From Burkholderiales bacterium (lineage in GTDB: Bacteria > Pseudomonadota > Gammaproteobacteria > Burkholderiales > Thiobacteraceae), in contig JAIMAL010000008.1 in the NCBI GenBank assembly GCA_023511995.1, positions 1 to 64,000 of the forward strand: a stretch of 64,000 bases of DNA. Direction: 5' to 3'. Within the stretch, counting starts at the first letter, position 1. The number at the start of each line of letters is the position of its first letter. This document shows, piece after piece, positions 1-7,584 of the stretch. Below the pieces are notes generated by a model that saw nothing but the letters and a program-made list of their open reading frames with translations, had not been told where the DNA came from and did no database searches. A program made the position numbers and the translations under genes.

Positions 1-51
1 TGATGGGGCAAAATGCTCGCACATTCTGACCCACCTACCCGTTAATCAAAA

Positions 52-678
52 TTGCACTTCAAACTTGAATCCGCGAGGTTTTTTGCACCGGCTGAAAGCA
101 CGACCCTGGCCACCCCCCACGAACTGTCCGAATTTCTCAAATCCGTGGAACGGCGCGCCTACAAACAGGCGCAGTTCGCCGTGGGCGACGGTCATCTCGC
201 TCTGGACCTGGTGCAGGAGGCCATGCTCAAGCTGGTGGCGCGTTACGCCGATAAGCCTGTTGAGGAGTTGCCGCTTCTTTTCCAGCGCATCTTGCAGAAC
301 GCCATCCGCGACCATTATCGCCGGCAAAAGGTGCGTAACCTCTGGGTCACCCTCTTTTCCGGCCTGACGCCAAAAGAGAGCGAGGCGGAGCATGACCCGC
401 TGGAAACCCTGGAGGCCGCCGGCGACGGCCTGGAGGCCGTAGGGGCCAACCCGGCCACCAGCCTGGAACGGGCGCAAACCCTGGCGGCCATCGAGGAGGC
501 GTTGCAAAGATTACCGCTTCGTCAACGTCAGGCCTTCCTCCTGCGTTATTGGGAAGGACTGGACGTGGAAGAGACGGCCAAGGTCATGGGGTGCTCGGCA
601 GGCAGCGTGAAAACCCATTGTTCCCGCGCCGCCCACGCCCTGGCCCAGGCCCTGAAGGCAAAAGGAATCGAGCCATGA
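52..678 (+). CDS. RNA polymerase sigma factor, ECF/sigma-70 family
   Basis: A 208-residue sigma factor that would direct RNA polymerase to a small regulon. Region 2 spans about residues 25-95 (it includes LVQEAMLKLVARYAD and the DHYRRQK end) and region 4, a helix-turn-helix, about residues 148-200 (LPLRQRQAFLLRYWEGLDVE, then SVKTHCSRA). A 50-residue linker joins them, as in ECF factors without region 3. The start is TTG at 52: an in-frame TAA at 43-45 rules out anything upstream, and the next alternatives cut into region 2. The stop overlaps the next gene's ATG (ATGA), so the two are coupled. This sigma/DUF3619/DUF3106 order recurs in betaproteobacteria. The family is clear; the regulon is unknown. 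Confidence 0.9.
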   Translation: MHFKLESARFFAPAESTTLATPHELSEFLKSVERRAYKQAQFAVGDGHLALDLVQEAMLKLVARYADKPVEELPLLFQRILQNAIRDHYRRQKVRNLWVTLFSGLTPKESEAEHDPLETLEAAGDGLEAVGANPATSLERAQTLAAIEEALQRLPLRQRQAFLLRYWEGLDVEETAKVMGCSAGSVKTHCSRAAHALAQALKAKGIEP

Positions 679-1052
679 ATGAAAGCGAGTTGGGACGCAG
701 AATCCGCGACCATCTGAACCTTGGCCTGCGTCACCTGGACCGCGAGGTCCTGCGCCGTCTGGAGGATGCGCGCCGCAGCGCCCTTGGCGCCCTCGAGGCC
801 CAGCCGGCCCACGCGCCTGCCTGGCAATGGGCCGGCGGCCCCCACGGAGGCGGTGGCGGCCATACGGTGGTCCGCCGCTGGCTGTGGCTTGCCATGTTCG
901 TCGCCCTTTTGGGGGGCGCCCTCTACTGGCAGCAGCAGATGACCTTGCAGGAAGAGGACGTGGATGCTGCGCTGCTTGCCGACGAGCTGCCCCTGGATGC
1001 GTACCTCGACCACGGCTTCCAAGCATGGCTCGAACGCGCCTCCCAGCGCTGA
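675..1052 (+). CDS. DUF3619-like single-pass membrane protein, possible anti-sigma partner
   Basis: A 125-residue protein starting at the ATG that overlaps the sigma factor stop. About 70 charged N-terminal residues precede one transmembrane segment near residues 74-92 (WLWLAMFVALLGGALYW), followed by about 33 residues presumably in the periplasm. Size and position match DUF3619, commonly encoded directly after this sigma factor. A cytoplasmic head, one TM helix and a short periplasmic tail, translationally coupled to an ECF gene, is the arrangement of many anti-sigma factors. I see no recognisable zinc-binding (ZAS) motif, so the anti-sigma role is inference from topology and context. Confidence 0.75.
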   Translation: MNESELGRRIRDHLNLGLRHLDREVLRRLEDARRSALGALEAQPAHAPAWQWAGGPHGGGGGHTVVRRWLWLAMFVALLGGALYWQQQMTLQEEDVDAALLADELPLDAYLDHGFQAWLERASQR

Positions 1053-1594
1053 TCGCGGGATTTTTGAGCGGCCTGGTGTACGCTGCGGGCGGCCCCCTGC
1101 CGCCGGCACACCCCCCTTCCCCACCCCCTGCCCAGCCCCAGGCCCCCGCACCGCAAACGCCTGCCCAGAAGCCGCCCGCCCAGCCGGCGGCGCCTGCCGC
1201 GGCAACGCGCAGCAAGTCCGCCCCCGCCTGGCATCAGCTCAGCCCCGCCCAGCGCCAGATCCTCGCCCCCCTGGCCGCCCAGTGGGACCACCTGCCCGAA
1301 CGGCAGCGCAGACACCTGCTCCTCGTCGCCCAGAAATATCCCAAAATGACCCCCGTGGAACAGCAGCGGGTGCGGGAAAGGCTCGCCGAATGGGCGCGGC
1401 TGACACCGGAGCAACGGGAGCTGGCGCGCCAGCGCTACAAGAAGCTCAAATCCCTGCCACCGGAAAAACACGAAGAGGTCAAGCGCCAGTGGCAGCAGTA
1501 TCAGACGCAGAAACAGGCCCCCGGGAGCGAGGAACAGGCCTCACCCCCACCCTATGTTTACGGGGGCGGAGAAGAGGAGTCGTCCCCGCCTTAA
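1025..1594 (+). CDS. DUF3106-like secreted helical-repeat protein
   Basis: A 189-residue protein with a short N-terminal signal-like segment (LPALIAGFLSGLVYAAGG), then a Pro/Ala-rich linker to about residue 65, then a helical part. Residues 72-161 are five exactly phased 18-residue repeats opening with LSPAQR, LPERQR, MTPVEQ, LTPEQR and LPPEKH. ATG 1025 overlaps the 3' end of the upstream gene by 28 bp; the longer frame upstream lies inside that gene and is not needed. It is the third gene of the sigma operon and matches DUF3106 in composition and position. LTPEQR-type helical repeats resemble the LTxxQ style of periplasmic stress sensors (Spy/CpxP, CnrX); that functional parallel is inference. 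Confidence 0.8.
   Translation: MARTRLPALIAGFLSGLVYAAGGPLPPAHPPSPPPAQPQAPAPQTPAQKPPAQPAAPAAATRSKSAPAWHQLSPAQRQILAPLAAQWDHLPERQRRHLLLVAQKYPKMTPVEQQRVRERLAEWARLTPEQRELARQRYKKLKSLPPEKHEEVKRQWQQYQTQKQAPGSEEQASPPPYVYGGGEEESSPP
1238..1507 (+). repeat. Five 18-residue (54-bp) helical repeats inside the DUF3106-like gene
   Basis: Residues 72-161 divide into five consecutive 18-residue units with no gaps. Each begins [L/M]-[S/P/T]-[P/E] and most carry an aromatic residue at position 16 (W, Y, W, L, Y). The repeat is seen at protein level; the DNA copies have diverged. Confidence 0.8.
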
Positions 1595-1600
1595 GCCATC

Positions 1601-1710
1601 ATCCCCGATTTGTCATGCGGCGGGCCGCCTCCTTCGCTTGGCCTTTCGCCAAGTCAAATGCCCTCTGCCTCCCTTCCGGCCTGCCCGCGCCCCAATGACA
1701 AATCCGGGAT
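1601..1710. repeat. Long imperfect inverted repeat between convergent genes
   Basis: The left arm ATCCCCGATTTGTCAT (1601-1616) pairs with the right arm ATGACAAATCCGGGAT (1695-1710), 15 of 16 positions matching. Between them is a perfect small hairpin, CTTGGC-CTTTC-GCCAAG (1637-1653). The right arm touches the stop codon of the DUF2173 gene. There is no T-run, so it is not a classical terminator; a two-way termination structure or a small palindromic element are both possible. Confidence 0.6.
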
Positions 1711-2042
1711 CATTCGTGGGCGATTTCGTCCAGTGTTTCCATCACCTGATTGATGGAGGCAGCCTTGTTTTCCAGCATCGCCACCACATTGCCGATGCTG
1801 CAGACCGTCAGCCGATCCCCCCGCACGATCCAGCCCCGCGACGGAGTCCAGCCGCTCATCTGGGAAAAGAGGGAAAAGACATCGGTGTTGCCAGAAATCA
1901 TGCGCCGGTACCAATGGGCGAAGCGGGCAAGATTGCTCAGCATCTCGTCGGGGATGACGCCCAGGCCCTCAATGATGCTCCCGTCATCCTGAAAACGGCA
2001 GACGGCGATCACGCCGTCCAGCACCAGCAAGCGTTTCAGCAT
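1710..2042 (-). CDS. DUF2173 family protein, copy 1
   Basis: A 110-residue cytoplasmic protein of unknown function, the last of three tandem DUF2173 genes. It starts at the ATG of MLKRLLVLDG, just after a G-rich ribosome-binding site (AAGGGGGGGCG); the frame upstream runs into the previous gene. It carries the family's conserved block GWIVRGDRLTVCSIGN and an earlier Cys-Arg pair (AVCRF). DUF2173 proteins are often seen in sulfur-oxidising proteobacteria, but no biochemical role can be read from the sequence. Ten bases separate it from the stop of copy 2, so they are co-transcribed. Confidence 0.8.
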   Translation of the reverse strand: MLKRLLVLDGVIAVCRFQDDGSIIEGLGVIPDEMLSNLARFAHWYRRMISGNTDVFSLFSQMSGWTPSRGWIVRGDRLTVCSIGNVVAMLENKAASINQVMETLDEIAHE

Positions 2043-2052
2043 CGCCCCCCCT

Positions 2053-2397
2053 TCACCGTCCCAGCTCACCGAGGGCGGCAAAGGCCGCTTCGTAATCCGC
2101 GTCCCGGTTGCGCACCACGACGCCAAAATTGCCATTCACCACCGCCGACCAGTCGAGTCCCACCAGGGAAAAGCCCTGCAATGGCTCGAAACCCGTCTGG
2201 CCGGTCAGCGCCTCCCAGCCGCGTGCCTCCAGCGTGGCCACGGCCAGGTTGGCGACACAGGTATGGGCGAGCAGATCCAGCACCTGCGGGGTGAGTTCGC
2301 TGCCTTCCCGGATCTGGTGGGCGATGAGGTCACCCTTGTCGCTGTACTGGAAGGCGGCCATGGCGCCCGGCACTTGCATCAGACGGTCGAGATTCAT
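2053..2397 (-). CDS. DUF2173 family protein, copy 2 (divergent)
   Basis: A 114-residue paralogue of its neighbours, starting MNLDRLMQVPGAM behind an AGGAG site. The N-terminal half (MQVPGAMAAFQYSDKGD) aligns well with copy 3 (MQIPGVIAAGEYAYRGD). The family's signature block is changed: GFSLVGLDWSAVVNGN replaces GWIVRG-x2-LxVCxxGN, losing the Arg and Cys. It is the middle gene of the set, 36 bp after copy 3. Loss of the signature residues suggests a partner subunit with a changed function; that is inference. Confidence 0.75.
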   Translation of the reverse strand: MNLDRLMQVPGAMAAFQYSDKGDLIAHQIREGSELTPQVLDLLAHTCVANLAVATLEARGWEALTGQTGFEPLQGFSLVGLDWSAVVNGNFGVVVRNRDADYEAAFAALGELGR

Positions 2398-2433
2398 CTA
2401 TGACTCCTAAAACAAATGGCGACTTGCCGTGGA

Positions 2434-2841
2434 TCAGTAGAGTTTCTCGTTCACATCGCCGCCGATCTTGGCGTACATGTAAACGAGGGGGTTTTCTTCG
2501 ATGTCGCCCACCTTGGCGCGCATGATGGTCATCACGTCATTGAGCAGACCCGGCGTGTTCTGGCAGAAGCAGAAGATGTTCCCCACCACGCACACGGAGA
2601 GGTCCCGCCCGCGCACGATCCAGCCCTGCAGCGGCTTGCAGCCGCAGTCCTCGGGCGCGAAGGAGGAAAACAGTTCCACCTGCATGTTCATGCTGAGGGT
2701 ATTGGCCCGACACAGGATGGAGGCCATGCGGGCATATTCGGGGGAGAGGTTGCCCTCGTAGGAATAGCGGTCGCCGCGGTAGGCGTATTCGCCGGCGGCG
2801 ATGACGCCCGGAATCTGCATGAGCTGCGAGATGATGCGCAT
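2434..2841 (-). CDS. DUF2173 family protein, copy 3 (first in operon)
   Basis: A 135-residue DUF2173 protein and the promoter-proximal gene of the set, with a GGGAGG ribosome-binding site before ATG. It keeps the signature GWIVRGRDLSVCVVGN and has additional cysteines (SILCRAN, EDCGCKP, FCFCQN), making it the most Cys-rich copy. The C-terminus is about 20 residues longer than in copy 1 (ending near YMYAKIGGDVNEKLY). It is divergent from the RDD gene, with 81 bp between them. The Cys content would allow a metal or thiol role, which is untested. Confidence 0.8.
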   Translation of the reverse strand: MRIISQLMQIPGVIAAGEYAYRGDRYSYEGNLSPEYARMASILCRANTLSMNMQVELFSSFAPEDCGCKPLQGWIVRGRDLSVCVVGNIFCFCQNTPGLLNDVMTIMRAKVGDIEENPLVYMYAKIGGDVNEKLY

Positions 2842-2922
2842 TGACTTCCTCCCATGCTGCCGCTACCGTCGCAGACTGTCGTCCACGCCGATGGCACGTT
2901 TTGACCAGTTGGTTTTAGTCCC

Positions 2923-3354
2923 ATGATAGAGACCGCGACAGAATGTCGCAATCCCCCGCCGGGCCTCCTGCGCCGCCTGGCCGCCATGCTCTACGAAGCG
3001 CTGCTGGTGCTGGCCGTGCTCTTCGTCGCCGCCTTTGTTTACCTTCTTTTCCGCAATCCGCAGGCGCCGGGCGGCATGGCCTTCTTCCGCCTTTATCTCG
3101 CCTTGGTCGTTGCCGGCTATTTCCTCTGGTTCTGGACCCATGGCGGGCAGACCCTGGCCATGAAGACCTGGCATCTGCGCCTCGTCGGCACTGAGGGGGG
3201 CAGCGTCACCTGGCGGCGGGCCTGCCTGCGCCTTGTGCTGGCGGCGGCGGGACTTCTTGCCTTCGGCTTCGGCATCTGGTGGGCCCTGTGGGACCGGGAA
3301 GGGCAGTTCCTCCACGACCGGCTGGCGGGCACGCGCCTGATCCGCAGCCGCTAG
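2923..3354 (+). CDS. RDD family membrane protein
   Basis: A 143-residue inner-membrane protein. The RDD residues are visible: the Arg of LLRRLAAMLYE near the start and the paired Asp region HDRLAGTRLI at the end. About three hydrophobic segments (LLVLAVLFVAAFVYLLF, LYLALVVAGYFLWFW, LAAAGLLAFGFGIWWAL) fit the family. RDD proteins are proposed transporters or ion exchangers. In many betaproteobacteria an RDD gene directly follows DUF3106; here the DUF2173 block on the opposite strand separates them. Confidence 0.85.
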   Translation: MIETATECRNPPPGLLRRLAAMLYEALLVLAVLFVAAFVYLLFRNPQAPGGMAFFRLYLALVVAGYFLWFWTHGGQTLAMKTWHLRLVGTEGGSVTWRRACLRLVLAAAGLLAFGFGIWWALWDREGQFLHDRLAGTRLIRSR

Positions 3355-3372
3355 CCCCAAGGGGGATGAGCC

Positions 3373-4446
3373 TCAGCGACGCTCCACCCAGGCCATCATG
3401 GCCAAAGCGAGCCCCAGGAAAAACAACGTGGGGAGCACGGCGGCAAGCACCGGCGGCCAGTCCTGCAATAGCCCCAGGTTGGCAAACACCCGGTTCAGGA
3501 GGTGGAAAAAAAGGCCCACCATGATGCCGCCGAAGACGCGGCCACCCACTCCGGTAAGCCGCGGCTGGTAAAGGGCGAAGGGTACCGCCAGCAGAATCAT
3601 CACCAGCACCGCCAGCGGATAGACGAACTTGCTCCAGAGGGCGATTTCGTAGCGCGCGGTCCGCTGATTGTTCTCCTCGAGGTGGCGCACGTAGGCGAAG
3701 AGATTCACCGCCGACATCTGCTCGGGCACCACGAGGAGGACACTGAGCATGTCGGGATTGAGCACGGAGGTCCAGTGGGCCTCGCGCAGATGGCTCACCC
3801 GCACCGAAGCCCCCTCGAAATGGGTCTGTTCCACCTCGAGCAGACGCCAGTGGGAATCCCGGATATGCCGGCCTTCCGCGGCGTAGCTGATGGTCCGCAG
3901 GTTATAGGCCGGGTCGAATTCGTAGATTCTCACGCCCATCAGCGTGGAATCCGGCAACACCTCGCGCACGTTGACGAAACTTGAGCCGTCCTTGAGCCAC
4001 AATCCCGAGCGGAACTCCTGGGCAACCACGGTATTCATGGCCCGCGTGCGCAATTGGGCCGCCATGCGCTCGCTGTGGGGGACGATGAACTCGCCGACGA
4101 CGAAGCCCAGCAGGACGAAGAGCAATCCCACCCGCAGCCCGGCCAGCGCGATGCGGTAGATGGAAAAACCCGACGCCCGCATCACCGTCAGCTCCGAGTG
4201 ATGCGCAAGTTGGCCCAAAGCATAGAGGGAGCCGATCAGGGCGGCGATGGGAAAGAGCTCATAGACGTGGCCCGGCGTGAGCAGGAGCACGTGGGCAATG
4301 ATCTGCGGCAGACCATAATTGCCCTTGCCGAGGGAAGGCAGCTCGTTGATGAGATCGAAAAAGGCGAACAGCACCACCAGGGCGGAGAAGACAAGCAGGG
4401 TGCCGCCGAGGATTTCGTGGGCGAGGTAGCGGTCGAGGACTTTCAC
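3373..4446 (-). CDS. lptG: LPS export ABC transporter permease LptG
   Basis: A 357-residue permease of the LptB2FGC complex, which extracts lipopolysaccharide from the inner membrane and passes it to the periplasmic bridge. Three N-terminal TM helices (first at FSALVVLFAFFDL), a large periplasmic beta-jellyroll domain (about residues 140-260, including LKDGSSFVNVREV) and three C-terminal TM helices give the family architecture. The start is GTG at 4446, overlapping the lptF stop as GTGA; the longer frame upstream lies inside lptF. Ends convergent with the RDD gene, 18 bp apart. Confidence 0.93.
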   Translation of the reverse strand: MKVLDRYLAHEILGGTLLVFSALVVLFAFFDLINELPSLGKGNYGLPQIIAHVLLLTPGHVYELFPIAALIGSLYALGQLAHHSELTVMRASGFSIYRIALAGLRVGLLFVLLGFVVGEFIVPHSERMAAQLRTRAMNTVVAQEFRSGLWLKDGSSFVNVREVLPDSTLMGVRIYEFDPAYNLRTISYAAEGRHIRDSHWRLLEVEQTHFEGASVRVSHLREAHWTSVLNPDMLSVLLVVPEQMSAVNLFAYVRHLEENNQRTARYEIALWSKFVYPLAVLVMILLAVPFALYQPRLTGVGGRVFGGIMVGLFFHLLNRVFANLGLLQDWPPVLAAVLPTLFFLGLALAMMAWVERR

Positions 4447-5525
4447 GCGCGTCGGCCGGAAAACAGGGGCGCCAGGACCAGGCGCCGGTGGAAGAGGGCA
4501 CTGACCACCAGCGCCATGGCAAGATGCACGCTCCACAGGCCCACCCACGGCGACAATCGCCCCTGGGCCACCCAGGCCTGGGCCACGGACAACAGGTTGC
4601 TGTAGATCATGTAAACGAAAATCGCCGTCACCAGGTGGAAGGAACGCCCGCTTCTGGGCTGGATGTAACCCATGGGTACCGCGAGCAAAGCAAGCAGCAG
4701 GGCGCCGATGGGCAGGGCGGCACGCCACTGCAGCTCGGCCTGGCCTTCGGGTGTGGGATGGAAGAGCAGAGCCAGCGTGGGCAGGGCCTTGATGCTGGGC
4801 TCCACCACCTTCGCCTCGTAGGGCTCAACGCGCAGCAGATAACGCTCGAACTGCAGGATGCGGTAGTCGAGTCGGCCGGCGATGCCCTCGTAGCGGCGGC
4901 CGTTTTCCATGACGAGGAAGCGGTCCTGGTTGGGCGCCACCCATTGGCGGCCCTCGCGGGCGACGATGATGCCAAGCCGCCCGTGCTGTTCCGAGCGGAC
5001 GAACACGTTGTGCACGCTGTCGCCGGCGAGACCGAGACTTTCCACGAAATAGACGCGGTCGGCCTGTTTGCTCTCCCGGAAAAGCCCCGGTGCGATGGCC
5101 GACAGCTCCTCCCGGCTTTCCACCTGACTGCGGTATTCCGCGCTCTTGTGCACCGCCCAAGGGGAAAGCCACAGACTGATCAAGGCAATCACCAGCGCCA
5201 GGGGAATGGCCACCGTCAACAGCGGCCGAATCCAGGCAGTGACCCCCAGACCGACGCTTTGCCAGACCACCAGCTCATGGTCGCGCCCCATGCGGGTGAA
5301 GGTGAGCAGCGTGGCCACGAACAGGGTCACCGACAGCAGCACCGGCAGGTAACTTACGGTGCTGAAGCCCAGGATCACCAGCACCGCCTCCGGCGGAATG
5401 GCGCCACTGGCCGCGCGGCCGAGGAAGCGGATCCAAAGCGTGGTGACGAAAATGCCCAGCAACACCGCGAACACCGCCAGCATGTTGAGGAGCAGCTCCT
5501 GGACCAGGGCACGACGGTAGAGCAT
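4443..5525 (-). CDS. lptF: LPS export ABC transporter permease LptF
   Basis: A 360-residue partner of LptG with the same layout: N-terminal TM helices (AVFAVLLGIFVTTLWI), a periplasmic domain with ESREELSAIAPGLFRESKQ, a pattern typical of LptF, and C-terminal TM helices. Start MLYRRALVQELL at ATG 5525. It overlaps lptG by 4 bp and is divergent from pepA, whose start is 131 bp away. LptF and LptG form a heterodimer driven by LptB, which is not in this window. Confidence 0.94.
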   Translation of the reverse strand: MLYRRALVQELLLNMLAVFAVLLGIFVTTLWIRFLGRAASGAIPPEAVLVILGFSTVSYLPVLLSVTLFVATLLTFTRMGRDHELVVWQSVGLGVTAWIRPLLTVAIPLALVIALISLWLSPWAVHKSAEYRSQVESREELSAIAPGLFRESKQADRVYFVESLGLAGDSVHNVFVRSEQHGRLGIIVAREGRQWVAPNQDRFLVMENGRRYEGIAGRLDYRILQFERYLLRVEPYEAKVVEPSIKALPTLALLFHPTPEGQAELQWRAALPIGALLLALLAVPMGYIQPRSGRSFHLVTAIFVYMIYSNLLSVAQAWVAQGRLSPWVGLWSVHLAMALVVSALFHRRLVLAPLFSGRRA

Positions 5526-5537
5526 GGGGGTCGAACT

Positions 5538-5567
5538 TTGACTTTTGGCGGCAAAGACGCGAATAAT
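5538..5567 (+). promoter_or_regulatory. Sigma-70 promoter for pepA
   Basis: TTGACT at 5538-5543 and AATAAT at 5562-5567 are 18 bp apart, each one mismatch from consensus. The predicted transcript starts near 5574, about 80 bases before the pepA GTG. Confidence 0.55.
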
Positions 5568-5656
5568 TCAGAGGGATGCCGGGTTTGGCCCGCTGTCCGC
5601 CCGCAGCGCCCGGCCCGGTGCGCGCAAGGCTTCGCAAAAAGAAAAAGGAGTCCGAG

Positions 5657-7162
5657 GTGGAATTTAACATAAAAAGCGGCAGTCCCGAGAAACAACGTTC
5701 GGCCTGCGTCGTCGTCGGCGTGTATGAGGCGCGCAAACTCTCGCTGGCCGCGGAAATGATCGACCGGGTGGCCAACGGGTATTTGTCCGACATCGTCCGC
5801 CGCGGCGACATGGAGGGCAAGCTCGCCACCACCCTGCTTCTGCACAACGTGCCCAACACCCTGTGTGACCGGGTGCTGCTGGTGGGATTGGGCAAGGAGC
5901 GGGAATTCCGCGAAAACGAATACCGCAAGGCGGTGCGCGCTGCCATCCGCACCCTCAACGACACCGGCGCCATGGAAGCCGTTCTCTATCTCACGGAGCT
6001 TCCCGTGCGGCGCCGCAGCGTGGAATGGCGGGTGGAACAGGCGGTGCTGGTGGCCATGGAGGCGGTCTATCGCTTCGACCGCATGAAGAGCAAGCCGGAG
6101 GAAATCCGCCGGCCGTTGCGCAGGCTGACCCTGTCGGTGCAACGGCGCAACGAGATCGCCGGCTGCGAGGAGGCCGCGCGGCGCGCCGAGGCCATCGCCC
6201 AGGGGGTGAACCTTGCCAAGGACCTGGGCAACCTGCCGGGCAATGTCTGCACCCCCGCCTATCTCGCCGATCAGGCGTTGGGGCTTGGCCGCACCTATGG
6301 CCTGGAGGTGGAGGTGCTGGAACAGCCCGAGCTGGAAAAGCTCGGCATGGGGGCCTTTCTCTCCGTGGCCAAGGGCAGCCGCCAGCCGCCCAAGCTCATC
6401 GTGCTGCGCTACGAAGGGGGAAACAAGGGGCGCAAGCCCCTGGTGCTGGTGGGTAAGGGCATCACCTTCGATGCCGGCGGGATTTCCCTCAAACCCGCCG
6501 CGGAGATGGACGAAATGAAGTTCGACATGTGCGGGGCGGCCAGTGTGCTGGGCACCTTCAAGGCCCTCGGTTTGAGCCGCCTGCCCCTCAACGTGGTGGG
6601 GATCATCCCCGCCTGCGAGAACCTGCCCGATGGTGCGGCCAACAAGCCGGGCGACATCGTCACCAGCATGTCCGGGCAAACCATCGAGATCCTCAACACC
6701 GATGCGGAAGGGCGGCTCATCCTCTGCGATGCCCTCACCTACGCCGAACGCTTCCAGCCGGAGGCGGTGGTGGACATCGCCACCCTCACCGGCGCCTGCG
6801 TCATCGCCCTGGGTCACCACGCCTCGGGGCTGTTCAGCACCAGCGACAGCCTGGCGCGGGAGCTGCTGCAGGCCGGCGAGGAAGCCTGGGACCGGGCCTG
6901 GCACATGCCCCTTTGGGAAGACTACCAGGAACAGCTCAAGAGCCCCTTCGCCGACATGGCCAACATCGGCGGCCGTCCGGCCGGTGCCGTCACCGCCGCC
7001 TGTTTCCTGTCCCGCTTCGCCCGCAAATACGATTGGGCGCATCTGGACATTGCCGGCACCGCCTGGAAATCCGGCCAGGAGAAGGGCGCCACCGGCCGGC
7101 CCGTACCCCTGCTCTTCCACTGGCTGGCCCGGCGCGCCGCCGGCTCGAGGGCTTCGGCGTGA
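5657..7162 (+). CDS. pepA: Leucyl aminopeptidase PepA
   Basis: A 501-residue M17 metallo-aminopeptidase that removes N-terminal residues from peptides in the cytoplasm; in E. coli the homologue (503 residues) also binds DNA as an accessory factor in Xer recombination. The M17 signature NTDAEGRL lies at residues 347-354, and the metal-ligand regions GKGITFDAGG and KFDMCGAASV precede it. The start is GTG 5657, preceded at 7 bp by AAAAAGGAG; an in-frame ATG farther upstream would add a Lys/Arg-rich leader absent from the family. holC overlaps its stop, a common proteobacterial pairing. Confidence 0.95.
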   Translation: MEFNIKSGSPEKQRSACVVVGVYEARKLSLAAEMIDRVANGYLSDIVRRGDMEGKLATTLLLHNVPNTLCDRVLLVGLGKEREFRENEYRKAVRAAIRTLNDTGAMEAVLYLTELPVRRRSVEWRVEQAVLVAMEAVYRFDRMKSKPEEIRRPLRRLTLSVQRRNEIAGCEEAARRAEAIAQGVNLAKDLGNLPGNVCTPAYLADQALGLGRTYGLEVEVLEQPELEKLGMGAFLSVAKGSRQPPKLIVLRYEGGNKGRKPLVLVGKGITFDAGGISLKPAAEMDEMKFDMCGAASVLGTFKALGLSRLPLNVVGIIPACENLPDGAANKPGDIVTSMSGQTIEILNTDAEGRLILCDALTYAERFQPEAVVDIATLTGACVIALGHHASGLFSTSDSLARELLQAGEEAWDRAWHMPLWEDYQEQLKSPFADMANIGGRPAGAVTAACFLSRFARKYDWAHLDIAGTAWKSGQEKGATGRPVPLLFHWLARRAAGSRASA

Positions 7163-7584
7163 CCCGCATCGATTTCTACACGCGGGTGGAGGACCGGCTG
7201 CGCTTTGCCTGCCGCCTCTGTGCCAAAGCGTGGGCGAGCGGGCTCAAAGTGGCGGTGCTCACCGCCGATGAGGCGGACACGGAACGCTTCGACCGGCTGC
7301 TGTGGACCCTATCGCCCACCGGTTTCGTTCCCCACGTGCGCGCCGACCATGCCCTGGCGGCGGTGACCCCCGTGCTCATCCACCACGAGGCGGAAAGATT
7401 CCCCCACGATGACTGCCTCATCAATCTGAGCGGGGAGCGCCCGGCGGTGTTCGCCCGTTTTCGGCGTCTTTTGGAAATCGTCAGCAATGAGGAAGAGGAC
7501 CTGCGGGGCGCGCGGGAGCGCTTCCGTTTTTACCGCGACCGCGGCTATCCCCTGACCACCCACGACATGGCCGGCGATGAGTGA
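7159..7584 (+). CDS. holC: DNA polymerase III chi subunit HolC
   Basis: A 141-residue clamp-loader accessory subunit that links the polymerase III holoenzyme to single-strand-binding protein. It opens MTRIDFYTRVEDRLRFACRL, typical of HolC, and has the expected length (about 147 in E. coli). GTG 7159 overlaps the pepA stop (GTGA). The C-terminal YRDRGYPLTTHDM resembles the end of betaproteobacterial HolC. The next gene overlaps its end by 8 bp. Confidence 0.92.
   Translation: MTRIDFYTRVEDRLRFACRLCAKAWASGLKVAVLTADEADTERFDRLLWTLSPTGFVPHVRADHALAAVTPVLIHHEAERFPHDDCLINLSGERPAVFARFRRLLEIVSNEEEDLRGARERFRFYRDRGYPLTTHDMAGDE

Noticed and set aside
1554-2294. A 246-codon plus-strand frame across the DUF2173 genes
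   Set aside because: Antisense to two clear DUF2173 genes, His/Pro/Gly-rich, and without a ribosome-binding site.
5375-7120. A 581-codon minus-strand frame opposite pepA
   Set aside because: His/Gly/Gln-rich antisense shadow of a clear M17 peptidase gene.
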